DNA of 64,000 nt. It comes from Streptomyces sp. NBC_01481. Lineage in GTDB: Bacteria; Actinomycetota; Actinomycetes; Streptomycetales; Streptomycetaceae. The notes below the pieces were generated by a model that saw only the letters and a program-made list of their open reading frames with translations, was not told where the DNA came from and made no database searches. Location: positions 930,001 to 994,000 of the forward strand of contig NZ_JAPEPT010000003.1 of assembly GCF_026339995.1 (NCBI RefSeq), given 5' to 3'. A program made the translations under genes and the position numbers. Shown here in pieces: positions 18,401 through 25,411 of this stretch. How positions within the stretch are numbered: position 1 is the stretch's first letter; each line of letters opens with the position of its first letter.

Positions 18401-18798
18401 TCCTCGAAATGTACGAGCGCCTCGTCGAGGAGCGGACGAAGCTGCCCACCTTCTACAAGGACTTCCCGACCGACGTCTCCCCGCTCACGCGTCAGCACCG
18501 CCGTGACCCGCGACTGGCCGAACGCTGGGACCTGGTCGCCTTCGGGACCGAACTGGGCACCGCCTACTCGGAGTTGACCGACCCGGTCGAGCAGCGGCGC
18601 CGGCTCACCGCGCAGTCCCTGCTGGCCGCGGGCGGCGACCCGGAGGCCATGGAGATCGACGAGGACTTCCTGGACGCGCTGGAGTACGCGATGCCGCCGA
18701 CCGGCGGTCTCGGCATCGGGGTCGACCGGCTCGTCATGTTCCTCACCGGGCTGACCATCCGCGAGACACTGCCCTTCCCGCTCGTGCGCCGCAACTGA
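15493..18798 (+). CDS. lysX: LysX: phosphatidylglycerol lysyltransferase fused to lysyl-tRNA synthetase
   Basis: The start at 15493 (MSVTVEQP) gives 1101 residues, slightly shorter than mycobacterial LysX. Residues ~1-215 hold six or seven membrane spans. Residues ~230-570 are the MprF-type transferase domain (DUF2156). Residues ~615-735 are an OB fold, and ~745-1098 are a class II synthetase core with FRNEG (motif 2) near residue 855 and GVDRLVMF (motif 3) near 1075. The fusion makes Lys-tRNA and moves lysine onto phosphatidylglycerol, which lowers surface negative charge and sensitivity to cationic peptides. Neighbours (CapA, deacetylase, sortase) also act on the envelope. Confidence 0.94.
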   Translation: MSVTVEQPTSARGGLLSRVPGAFAMFFAALGVFCVILSLIPPLRRLLRPVAVFLDRVAIPVSANLAYAVFLLLLAAAIGARKKAAWWLVVSYLALLLIADVLVLAVDHEWTWIPNLVLCTAAVAVLVAARGEFYAESRRASLRHALLVLVLGLAAGVLVGWGLVELFPGGLPQNQRLLWAANRVLGGLASGDQFDGHPPRFLFFLLGLFGAIALLSAAATLFRSQRMEAALHGDEEPRIRALLGAYGAQDSLGYFATRRDKAVVFSPSGRGAVTYRVEAGVALASGDPIGDRASWAPAIQAWLDLAKRYAWAPAVMGASEEGARAFGRSGLGAIQLGDEAILNVARFDLDGRDMRVTRQAVNRVKRTGATVRIRRHSALTDEEMRGIVDKADAWRDTETERGFSMALDRLGDPADGDCLLVEAFDADGNLIALLSFVPWGKDGISLDLMRRDRTAPNGVMEFMVAELCAQVPRLGVRRISLNFAVFRSAFEEGARIGAGPVLRMWRRLLLFFSKWWQLEALYRSNVKYQPEWYPRFLCYGDAGSLARVGMASAIAEGFVSVPSLRELWGKGKARHRGVVSPVTTAGLPSIDSLGLVGPASAEAAGEQRLPEQVRIRHRKLERLRADGIDPYPVGIAQRTDTLAEIRGLNPAPSAGTRTGRKATVAGRVMVVRDLGGVVFAVLRDWSGDLQLAFTRDTCGADVLNGFTSDVDFGDHITATGEIGASDKGELSLFVSAWQLTGKCLRPLPDKRRGLADPEARVRRRYLDLVSSPGARDVVRHRSTAVQALRQGLLERGYLEVETPMLQQIHGGANARPFTTHINAYDLDLYLRIAPELYLKRLCVGGLEKVFEMGRTFRNEGVSYKHNPEFTMLEAYQAFADYDVMLDLTRELIQGAATAAFGAPIAHKAGPDGKLVEHDISGLWPVRTLYGAVSDALGEEVDADTDEAVLRRLCDRVGVPHTPDDTRGDVVLEMYERLVEERTKLPTFYKDFPTDVSPLTRQHRRDPRLAERWDLVAFGTELGTAYSELTDPVEQRRRLTAQSLLAAGGDPEAMEIDEDFLDALEYAMPPTGGLGIGVDRLVMFLTGLTIRETLPFPLVRRN

Positions 18799-18899
18799 CG
18801 CGCCCGCGCGCGGCCCCGGGTTGCTCCCATCGGGTGCTTTCACCCGCCCGAACGGTGTTGGTGAGGTGTCAGGGGCCCCGGTCGTGCGAGCAGTTAGTC

Positions 18900-19742
18900 A
18901 TGAAATCTGATCAGATGCTCCCGGGTCGCCGATCTGTACTCCGTATCGTGGCCTGCCTCGGCGCGGCCGCCACCACCGGGACGCTCTTCACCGAGCTGGG
19001 CCGGAGCCCCGGCAGGGCAGCAGCACCGGGCCCGGCAGCGGGCGCAAGGGGCGCCGCCGCGGGCCCGCCGGTGAGGGAGTCGGCGTACCGGCTGCAACCC
19101 ATGACGGCGGACGTCCCACCGCGATTCCGCCGTGCGCTGCCGCCCGTGCGCACCAGACCCTTCGAGCGGTTCCGGGCGCCGGGCCGCAGCCTGGTGCTCA
19201 CCTTCGACGACGGGCCTGATCCCCACTACACGCCCGGCATTCTGAGCACCCTGCGCCAGTACCACGTGAGCGCGATGTTCTTCGTCTGCGGTTCGATGGT
19301 CGCCGACCACCCCGAACTGCTGCGCCAGATTGCCCACGACGGACACATTGTGGGCAACCACACCTGGTCCCACCCGCTGATCCCCGGGCTCCCGCCCTCG
19401 AAGATCCGCAGCGAACTGAGCCGCACCAGCAAGCTTGTCGAGCAGATCCTGGGTACCGCGCCGCTGTGGTACCGCGCCCCGTACGGAGCTTGGAACAAGC
19501 TCTCCTTCGAAATCGGCGCGGAACTCGGCATGGAGCCCTTGGGCTGGACCCTCGACTCGCGCGACTGGACCGAGCCGGGCACGGCGACCATCGTCCGCAG
19601 GGTGCTCGGCGGCGCGGCGCCGGGCACCGTGATCCTCTCGCACGACGCGGGCGGCAACCGTTCGCAGAGCGTCGCTGCTCTGCGCCGCTATCTGCCCGAA
19701 CTGCTGGACGCGGGATACAGCATCACCGTGCCGCACCGCTGA
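18900..19742 (+). CDS. Secreted polysaccharide deacetylase (NodB/CE4 family)
   Basis: The product has 280 residues from the ATG at 18900. The N terminus GRRSVLRIVACLGAAATTG looks like a Tat-type or long Sec signal. The NodB domain has motif 1 TFDDGPDPHY, motif 2 HTWSHP (metal histidines), motif 3 RAPYGAWN and late motifs LGWTLDSRDW and VILSHDAGG. CE4 enzymes remove N-acetyl groups from peptidoglycan or chitin-like glycans, using a divalent metal. It lies 101 bp after lysX and is convergent with the class F sortase. Confidence 0.9.
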   Translation: MKSDQMLPGRRSVLRIVACLGAAATTGTLFTELGRSPGRAAAPGPAAGARGAAAGPPVRESAYRLQPMTADVPPRFRRALPPVRTRPFERFRAPGRSLVLTFDDGPDPHYTPGILSTLRQYHVSAMFFVCGSMVADHPELLRQIAHDGHIVGNHTWSHPLIPGLPPSKIRSELSRTSKLVEQILGTAPLWYRAPYGAWNKLSFEIGAELGMEPLGWTLDSRDWTEPGTATIVRRVLGGAAPGTVILSHDAGGNRSQSVAALRRYLPELLDAGYSITVPHR

Positions 19743-19797
19743 GCAGCAGCAGCGAGCGGCGGCGGACTGGCGGCGGACCGGCTCATCCGGGCCCGTA

Positions 19798-20448
19798 TCA
19801 GCGGACCTTGACCATCCGGGCGAAGACGACGACGTTGCCGTCGTAGCCGCGGCCCTTCGAATAGCCGCCGCCGCAGGTGATCACGCGCAGTTCGGCGTAG
19901 CCCGTGTCGCCGTACACATGGGCACCGGGGAAGTTCGCCTTGGAGAACACCTCGACGCCGTACACCTCGAAGACCGCGGTCTTACCGTCGAAGCGGGCGA
20001 CCTCGATGTGCTCGCCCTTGTCGATGGAGCCGAGCCCGTAGAAGACCGCGGGCCCCGACAGATTGTCGACATGGCCGACGACGACCGCGGTGCCGCGCTG
20101 GCCCGGGGAGATGCCGTTCTGGTACCAGCCCGCGATATTGGGGTCCTGGGGCGGCGGCGCCTCGATCCAGCCGTCGGAGTCCAGGCCCACGTTCATGACC
20201 GGCGCGTCGACCTTGATCGCGGGGATGCGCACGCGTTCCGCGGGTGCGTACGGCAGTGTCTGAGCGGCGACCAGCGGGGCGAAGGTCTCGCCGGGGCGGC
20301 TCTGCGATGCGGCGGCCGCCGGCTGGGGCGGGCCCAGGCCCACATCGACGCCATTCCTCATCATCGCCAACCCGGTGAGCATGACAAGGGCCAGTACGCC
20401 CCAGGGCGAGCGTTTCCTCGACTCCGAGCCGCTGTACAACTCGCCCAT
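19798..20448 (-). CDS. Class F sortase
   Basis: The 216-residue protein has an N-terminal membrane anchor (WGVLALVMLTGLAMM) and an Ala/Pro linker. The sortase barrel carries catalytic His in VVVGHVDN (H126) and Cys in LRVITCGGGY (C192). The last strand is NVVVFARM. At the position where SrtA has its arginine, 13 residues after Cys, this protein has Asn. The start follows AAAGGGAG. It diverges from a surface protein gene and shares with it a 311-bp promoter region, so the two are probably regulated together. Confidence 0.9.
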   Translation of the reverse strand: MGELYSGSESRKRSPWGVLALVMLTGLAMMRNGVDVGLGPPQPAAAASQSRPGETFAPLVAAQTLPYAPAERVRIPAIKVDAPVMNVGLDSDGWIEAPPPQDPNIAGWYQNGISPGQRGTAVVVGHVDNLSGPAVFYGLGSIDKGEHIEVARFDGKTAVFEVYGVEVFSKANFPGAHVYGDTGYAELRVITCGGGYSKGRGYDGNVVVFARMVKVR

Positions 20449-20550
20449 GACTCTCCCTTTTCGTAGGCCCTGTACGCACGCTAAGTGAGCCCAGGGGGAC
20501 CGGCGAGGAGGGAGGGGCGAACGGGTGGCGGGCCGGGTGGCGCTGGCCCA

Positions 20551-20568
20551 TCCGACGTATTTGTCGGA
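20551..20568. promoter_or_regulatory. Palindrome in the divergent sortase/surface-protein promoter region
   Basis: TCCGAC-GTATTT-GTCGGA is a perfect inverted repeat with 6-bp arms and an AT-rich centre, unusual in this DNA. It lies between divergent starts at 20448 and 20760 and resembles a dimeric repressor site. The regulator is unknown. Confidence 0.45.
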
Positions 20569-20575
20569 TAAAAAT

Positions 20576-20607
20576 TCTGACGGTCCGTGACCTGGGACTC
20601 CGTCAGA
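20576..20607. promoter_or_regulatory. Second inverted repeat, TCTGACGG-N16-CCGTCAGA
   Basis: Perfect 8-bp arms are separated by 16 bp and begin 8 bp after the palindrome at 20551. Together they make this 311-bp gap look like a regulated divergent promoter. The repeat could also be a leader hairpin of the rightward transcript. Confidence 0.4.
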
Positions 20608-20759
20608 TCTCCCGGCGTGTCGTCGGCGTGTCGCTCACCGGAAGGGACCAATACCGAAATGCGGTGGTTGTCCGGCCCGGTGAGGGTTCGTCGTGGAAGA
20701 CGTACTCGTCGAATCTCCCGGAGCGCCGCTTTGGGGCGTCTTCCACAGGAGGTTCTACG

Positions 20760-21293
20760 ATGCGTGCATCACGCGCTCTCGCAGTGGCCGCGGCCGCCAT
20801 CGCGGCCGTCGGGCTCTCTGCCCCGATGGCCGCCGCGGGCGGCGACGTCGGCCAAGGGGGTCAGAGTGGAAGAGGACAGGGGGGCGACGGCGGAGTCCAG
20901 GTCCTCTCCGTCAGCCCGGAGGCTGTCCACCAGGGCGGCACCCTGACCATCACCGTCCGGGGTTGCAACCGCGGCGGAACGGTCACGTCCAACGCCTTCC
21001 CGCAGACCAATCTCTCCCAGCCCCGCAACGGCATCTCGACCGCCAGCGCACGGGTCAACGACAACGCAGCGCCGGGACAGTACAACCTGGCCGTCAGGTG
21101 CCACGACAGCCAGAACGTGGCGACCGCGCAGTTCACCGTGCTGGCGGCCCGCGGCGCGATGGGCGGCCTCGGCGGCTCGGTCGGCCCGAGCGGCACCGAA
21201 ATGGCGATCGGCGGCGGACTCGTCGCCACGGCAGCCGTCGGCGGCTCCCTCTTCATCGTCCGGCGCCGCCGCATGATCAGCGGAAAGGTCTGA
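20760..21293 (+). CDS. Secreted surface protein with C-terminal membrane anchor; candidate class F sortase substrate
   Basis: The product has 177 residues from an ATG with a near-perfect AGGAGG site. The N-terminal signal peptide ends near AAAGG. Residues ~45-130 form a small beta-rich domain (VLSVSPEAVHQGGTLTITV) with two cysteines (RGC, VRC), probably a disulfide. The C terminus reads MGGLGGSVGPSG, a hydrophobic span and RRRR. There is no LPXTG, but the motif-span-basic order is that of a sorting signal and is shared with the protein at 21404-21928. It is divergent from a class F sortase gene. Function unknown. Confidence 0.8.
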   Translation: MRASRALAVAAAAIAAVGLSAPMAAAGGDVGQGGQSGRGQGGDGGVQVLSVSPEAVHQGGTLTITVRGCNRGGTVTSNAFPQTNLSQPRNGISTASARVNDNAAPGQYNLAVRCHDSQNVATAQFTVLAARGAMGGLGGSVGPSGTEMAIGGGLVATAAVGGSLFIVRRRRMISGKV

Positions 21294-21317
21294 CCGGCCG
21301 AACCTCCCGGTAGGCCG

Positions 21318-21369
21318 TAACCGCCCGTCGCCCCGAGTCCTGGCCAGGACTCGGGGCGACGGGCGGTTA
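21318..21369. terminator. Perfect 52-bp palindrome, bidirectional terminator
   Basis: Two 26-bp arms join with no spacer (centre CCTGG|CCAGG at 21343/21344; outer ends TAACCGCCCG and CGGGCGGTTA). It lies between the convergent surface protein genes, 25 bp after one stop and 35 bp before the other. As RNA it forms a very strong hairpin in both directions. Confidence 0.85.
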
Positions 21370-21390
21370 GGGGGTGTCCGGCGGATCAGG
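21368..21390. repeat. Solo left end of the MITE-like repeat
   Basis: TAGGGGGTGTCCGGCGGATC matches the left end of repeat copy 1 (TAGGGGGTGTCTTTCGGATC) at 17 of 20 positions. It begins at the outer edge of the 52-bp palindrome. No partner end is seen. Confidence 0.6.
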
Positions 21391-21403
21391 GGGCGGGCGG
21401 GTG

Positions 21404-21928
21404 TCAGTGCCGGCGGCTCTCCGCGCGCCTGCGTACGACGAAGATGGTGCCGGTGGCCGCGGCCACGACCAGCGCGGTGCCCGCGGCGAGTTCCCCGGCG
21501 TTCAGCCCGCCGATGCTGCCGCCGAGCCCGCCCCTGACACCCGCGGGCGAGGTGGAGGTGGAGGTGGTCCTGATGGTCGGCGTGGACCGGCCGCCGCTGA
21601 TGGTGAGGTTGAACGAGCCCGTGCCCTGCCCCGGGCAGTTGAACTGGACCGAGTACTGGGCGCCCGGGCGCGCGTCGAGGTCGACCGTGACCGTGGCCGA
21701 GGAGCCCGGGCTGATGCTGACGGTGTCGAAGACTCCGGAAGAGGCGGTGGAGGTCGTGTTGCACCCGGTGGCGGACAGGGTGACGCGGCCGCCCGGCGAG
21801 ACGGTCGAGGGGGCGACGCTGAAGACGGGCGACGACACCTGGCTGTCGGCGGCCATGGCGATGGGGGCGGTCAGAGCGAGTGAGGCCACTCCCAGCAGAG
21901 CGGCGGATGCGGCACGTTTCGCGCGCAT
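21404..21928 (-). CDS. Secreted surface protein with shared non-LPXTG C-terminal tail
   Basis: The product has 174 residues from the ATG at 21928, preceded by GGAGG. A signal peptide (ALLGVASLALTAPIAMAA) is followed by a beta-rich domain of about 80 residues with two cysteines (TGC, FNC) and a Ser/Thr linker. The C terminus is RGGLGGSIGGLNAGELAAG, then a hydrophobic span and RRRAESRRH. Domain plan, tail motif GGLGGS(V/I)G and length match the protein at 20760-21293, so the two are probably paralogues. Both are likely anchored through the nearby class F sortase. Function unknown. Confidence 0.8.
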   Translation of the reverse strand: MRAKRAASAALLGVASLALTAPIAMAADSQVSSPVFSVAPSTVSPGGRVTLSATGCNTTSTASSGVFDTVSISPGSSATVTVDLDARPGAQYSVQFNCPGQGTGSFNLTISGGRSTPTIRTTSTSTSPAGVRGGLGGSIGGLNAGELAAGTALVVAAATGTIFVVRRRAESRRH

Positions 21929-22205
21929 GGTCAGTCCTCCGGGTCTCCGAGGAGCAGCTGCGGAACCTGTTTCCACAAAATGCGGGGAATGCACCTCGAT
22001 GCCCGAAACGCTAGAAGCGGGGGTTACACCCCGCGATCGCTGTAGCGCGAATGGGGCATCCGTGTCCCCCGTGCGGCGGACGGCCAGCGGGTGTCGCGGC
22101 GTTGTCCGGGTCGGCGGATGAGAAAGGAGGGGCGCAGTGGCCCGGGGCCGGGGTGTACTGGGCGGCTCAGGGAGTAGCCGTCCGTACAGACAGGGAGCGC
22201 AGGGT

Positions 22206-23171
22206 ATGTCCGAGCTGTATCCGCCGATCGAGCCGTGCGAGCAGGGGATGCTCGATGTCGGTGAGGGGCACCTCGTCCACTGGGAGGTCTGCGGCAACCC
22301 CGAGGGCAAACCCGCACTCGTCGTCCACGGCGGCCCGGGATCCGGATGTTCCACCGGCGTACGCAGCTACTTCGACCCGGACCGCTATCGCGTCGTCCTG
22401 TTCGACCAGAGAGGCTGCGGACGCAGCACACCGCACGCAGCCGACCCCGCGTCCGATCTGACCCACAACACCACCGGCCATCTCCTCGGCGACATGGAGC
22501 GCCTGCGCGAGCACCTCGGGATCGAGCGCTGGCTGCTCTTCGGCGGCTCGTGGGGTTCGACGCTCCTTCTCGCCTACGCCGAGCGGTATCCGCGGAGGGT
22601 CTCCCAGATCGTCGTCAACGGGGTCACCACGACCCGGCGGTCCGAGATCGACTGGCTCTACCGCGGCGTCGGACGGTTCTTCCCCGAGGCATGGGACCGC
22701 TTCCGCTCCTTCGCCCCGGTCGCCGGCGACGAGGTCAATCCGGTGGCCGCCTACGCGCGTCTGATGGCGGACCCCGACACCCGCGTACGGGAGAGGGCCG
22801 CCGCCGAGTGGTGCCGCTGGGAGGACACGGTGCTGTCCATGGAACCCCAGGGCGTGCCCAGCCCTTACGGTGGCCGCCCGCCTGCCGCGCGGCTGGCGCT
22901 CGTACGGATCGCCTCCCACTACTTCGCGCACGGCGCCTGGCTGGAGGAGGGCGCCCTGCTGCGCGACGCCGGCCGGCTGAAGGGAATCCCGGGCGTGCTC
23001 TTCCACGGCCGGCTCGACCTGAGCAGCCCGCTCGACACCCCCTGGGAACTCATGCGCGCCTGGCCCGACGCGGAACTCGTGGTCGTCGACGACGCCGGGC
23101 ATCAGGGCAGCCGGTCGATGCGGGCGCAGGTGCGCGGAGCACTGGACCGGTTCGGCTCCCTGAGTGACTGA
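22206..23171 (+). CDS. pip: Proline iminopeptidase (alpha/beta hydrolase, S33)
   Basis: The 321-residue protein has the S33 oxyanion motif HGGPG (residues 41-45) and FDQRGCGRSTPH. The nucleophile elbow GGSWGS carries S115, and the late catalytic His is in VVVDDAGHQG. It releases N-terminal proline from peptides in the cytoplasm. Length matches the family (~310-320). The start is the ATG at 22206. Upstream in-frame codons are possible but not conserved in character. The gene is monocistronic. Confidence 0.93.
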   Translation: MSELYPPIEPCEQGMLDVGEGHLVHWEVCGNPEGKPALVVHGGPGSGCSTGVRSYFDPDRYRVVLFDQRGCGRSTPHAADPASDLTHNTTGHLLGDMERLREHLGIERWLLFGGSWGSTLLLAYAERYPRRVSQIVVNGVTTTRRSEIDWLYRGVGRFFPEAWDRFRSFAPVAGDEVNPVAAYARLMADPDTRVRERAAAEWCRWEDTVLSMEPQGVPSPYGGRPPAARLALVRIASHYFAHGAWLEEGALLRDAGRLKGIPGVLFHGRLDLSSPLDTPWELMRAWPDAELVVVDDAGHQGSRSMRAQVRGALDRFGSLSD

Positions 23172-23377
23172 AGGAACCTGTGGGGCAGTTGAGATCAAGC
23201 CATTCCGTTGTGGGGTGAATTCCCCTGATGGAAGCGGGTTTTCGGCGATTCGCGTTCGCGACCTCGGATATTTTTCCCGACGGGTTGAACACATCCCGCC
23301 CCGCTGTCCGTACCTAGGGCCATGAACACGGCGCACCCAGGCGTCGCAACAGGTTCGATGGACTAACGGGAGTGGAC

Positions 23378-24376
23378 ATGAACACCTGGCGTAACGCCTC
23401 GCTCGCGGTGACTGCGGCGGCCGTACTCGCGCTGACGACGGCGTGCGGTCAGGAAAAGGGCACCGAGACCCCCAACGGCCAGGCCGTCGGCGCCGTCAAT
23501 CCCGCCCAGCCCGGCAGCGGCGGCTACGGCTCCGACTACGGTGCCGGTTCCGGCACCGCGGCCCAGGCGGCGGCCAAGCCCGCCGGCCAGCTGGCCGTGT
23601 GGGACAGCAAGGAGCTCGGCAAGGTCGTCACCGACAGCGCGGGCTTCACCCTCTACCGTTTCGACAAGGACACCGCCAGCCCGCCGAAGTCGAATTGCGA
23701 AGGCGAGTGCGCGAAGACCTGGCCCGTGGTGGCCGCCGGCGGTGCCTCGGCCGCTCCTGGCGTCGACCCCTCCCTGATCGGCGAGGTCACCCGGTCCGAC
23801 GGCACCAAGCAGCTCACCATCGGCGGCTGGGCGATGTACCGCTACGCCAAGGACGCCAAGCCCGGTGACGCCAAGGGCCAGGGCGTGGGCGGCACGTGGT
23901 TCGCCTCCGCCCCCGACGGCAAGAAGGCCGCGGGCGGCGCCGGCGGTGGCTCGGACTCCGGCGAGGGCGGCTACGGCGACGGCGGCGAGGAAGCAGGCGG
24001 CGAGCAGGCGGATCTCGCGGGCCTCTCGGTCCGAAAGGACCCCAAGCTCGGCGAGATCATCGTCGACAAGAACGGGATGACGGTTTACCGGTTCATGAAG
24101 GACTCGGCATGGCCGATGAAGACCGCCTGCACGGGCGACTGCCTCAAGAAGTGGCCGGTTGTCGCCCCTGTGAACAAGAACAACACCGAGGGAATCCTCA
24201 AGAAGGGCTTTGTCACCTTCGACCGCCCGGATGGAATCAAGCAGCAGACCATCGACTGCTGGCCGATCTACACCTTCGCGGGCGACGCCAAGCCCGGTGA
24301 CACCAACGGTCAGGGCGTTGGCGGCACTTGGTACGCAGTTTCTCCCGAGGGCAAGCCGGTCGGAGCGCCCAAGTAG
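23378..24376 (+). CDS. Lipoprotein with two COG4315 (secreted repeat) domains
   Basis: The signal ends in a lipobox ALTTAC. The ATG at 23378 has GGGAG 8 bp upstream, and a GTG at 23372 is also possible. Two copies of the same domain follow a Gly-rich tether: VVTDSAGFTLYRF ... GECAKTWPVV ... GGTWFA, and IIVDKNGMTVYRF ... GDCLKKWPVV ... GGTWYA. Each has a paired-cysteine loop (CEGEC, CTGDC) and Trp/Tyr-rich motifs. Some homologues have been linked to extracellular electron transfer or copper, but the role is not settled. A Gly/Glu-rich linker (about residues 185-215) joins the copies. Confidence 0.85.
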   Translation: MNTWRNASLAVTAAAVLALTTACGQEKGTETPNGQAVGAVNPAQPGSGGYGSDYGAGSGTAAQAAAKPAGQLAVWDSKELGKVVTDSAGFTLYRFDKDTASPPKSNCEGECAKTWPVVAAGGASAAPGVDPSLIGEVTRSDGTKQLTIGGWAMYRYAKDAKPGDAKGQGVGGTWFASAPDGKKAAGGAGGGSDSGEGGYGDGGEEAGGEQADLAGLSVRKDPKLGEIIVDKNGMTVYRFMKDSAWPMKTACTGDCLKKWPVVAPVNKNNTEGILKKGFVTFDRPDGIKQQTIDCWPIYTFAGDAKPGDTNGQGVGGTWYAVSPEGKPVGAPK

Positions 24377-24392
24377 TCCCCACGCTGCGCCT

Positions 24393-24439
24393 CCGGCCCG
24401 GTCGGCCCGTCTCACGCCCCCCGCGTGCAGGCGGGCCGG
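24393..24439 (+). terminator. Hairpin downstream of lipoprotein gene
   Basis: CCGGCCCG and CGGGCCGG form 8-bp arms around a loop of about 31 nt containing further G/C pairing. The hairpin lies 17 bp after the lipoprotein stop and before the methyltransferase gene. Confidence 0.4.
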
Positions 24440-24598
24440 TCGTTATGTCAACACCCGTGCGGAGCAACACGTGTGACCAAGAACGGACCGCTAATTTCCG
24501 TTTGGGCTCGCTCTCCAGGCGGGCGATCAGTAGCCTCGGCTCGAACACTGGCCATGGACATGGCCGAACTCCCCCGTGGCGACTTGTTGGAGACATCG

Positions 24599-25411
24599 AT
24601 GGAGCGTCCCGCCTGGGCCCCGCAGGGCATCGACATATCGGTGCCGAGCGTGTCCCGCATTTACGACTACTACCTGGGCGGTTCGCACAATTTCGAGGTC
24701 GACAGGGAAGCCGCCCGCAAGGCGATGGAGTTCATGCCGGGCCTGCCCAAGATCATGCAGGCGAACCGGGCGTTCATGCGCCGGGCCGTGAATTACGCGG
24801 TGAGCGAGGGCGTCACCCAGTTCCTCGACATCGGCTCCGGCATTCCGACCTTCGGCAATGTCCATGAGGTGGCGCAGCAGGCCAGCGCCGAGGCCAGGGT
24901 CGTCTACGTCGACCACGATCCGGTCGCCGTCGCGCACAGCCGGGCGGTCCTGGACGGCGACGAGCGCTCGGCCGTCGTCTCCGCCGATCTGCGCAAGCCG
25001 CAGCAGATACTCGACCACCCCGAGGTCGTCGGACTGCTCGACCTGGAGCGGCCGGTGGCGCTGCTCCTCGTCGCCGTACTGCACTTCGTCGAGGACGAGG
25101 ACGACCCGTACAACGCCGTGGCCCTGCTGCGGGACGCGCTCGCGCCCGGCAGCCTCGTCGTCGTCACCCACGCCTCGTACGAGGGCATCCCGCTGTCCGA
25201 GGAGCAGGCGGGCGGTGCCGTCGGCGTCTACCGGAACATACGCAGCCCGCTGATCATGCGCTCGCACGAGCAGATCACGCGGTTCTTCGAGGGGTACGAG
25301 ATGGTCCAGCCCGGCCTGGTGTCCATGCCGCACTGGCGGCCCGACACCCCCACCGAGCAGGAGGACCCATACGCCTTCTCGGGCTTCGCAGGGGTGGGGC
25401 GCAAGGCGTGA
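24599..25411 (+). CDS. SAM-dependent methyltransferase (DUF574/Methyltransf_19 family)
   Basis: The 270-residue protein starts at the ATG with GGAGA 6 bp upstream. In-frame ATGs at 24554 and earlier are less likely. It has the family start SVSRIYDYYLGGSHNFEVDR and the SAM-binding segment FLDIGSGIPTFGNVHEVAQ. VVYVDHDPVAVAHSRAVL follows, then LLLVAVLHFVEDEDDPYNAV. This family is strongly expanded in Streptomyces and its substrate is unknown. The stop overlaps the next gene by 4 bp (GTGA), which suggests co-expression with the c-di-GMP enzyme. Confidence 0.87.
   Translation: MERPAWAPQGIDISVPSVSRIYDYYLGGSHNFEVDREAARKAMEFMPGLPKIMQANRAFMRRAVNYAVSEGVTQFLDIGSGIPTFGNVHEVAQQASAEARVVYVDHDPVAVAHSRAVLDGDERSAVVSADLRKPQQILDHPEVVGLLDLERPVALLLVAVLHFVEDEDDPYNAVALLRDALAPGSLVVVTHASYEGIPLSEEQAGGAVGVYRNIRSPLIMRSHEQITRFFEGYEMVQPGLVSMPHWRPDTPTEQEDPYAFSGFAGVGRKA

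Noticed and set aside
16243..18843. An 866-residue open frame antisense to lysX
   Set aside because: High-GC third-position bias keeps antisense frames open. The product has no domain and lysX on the plus strand is unmistakable.
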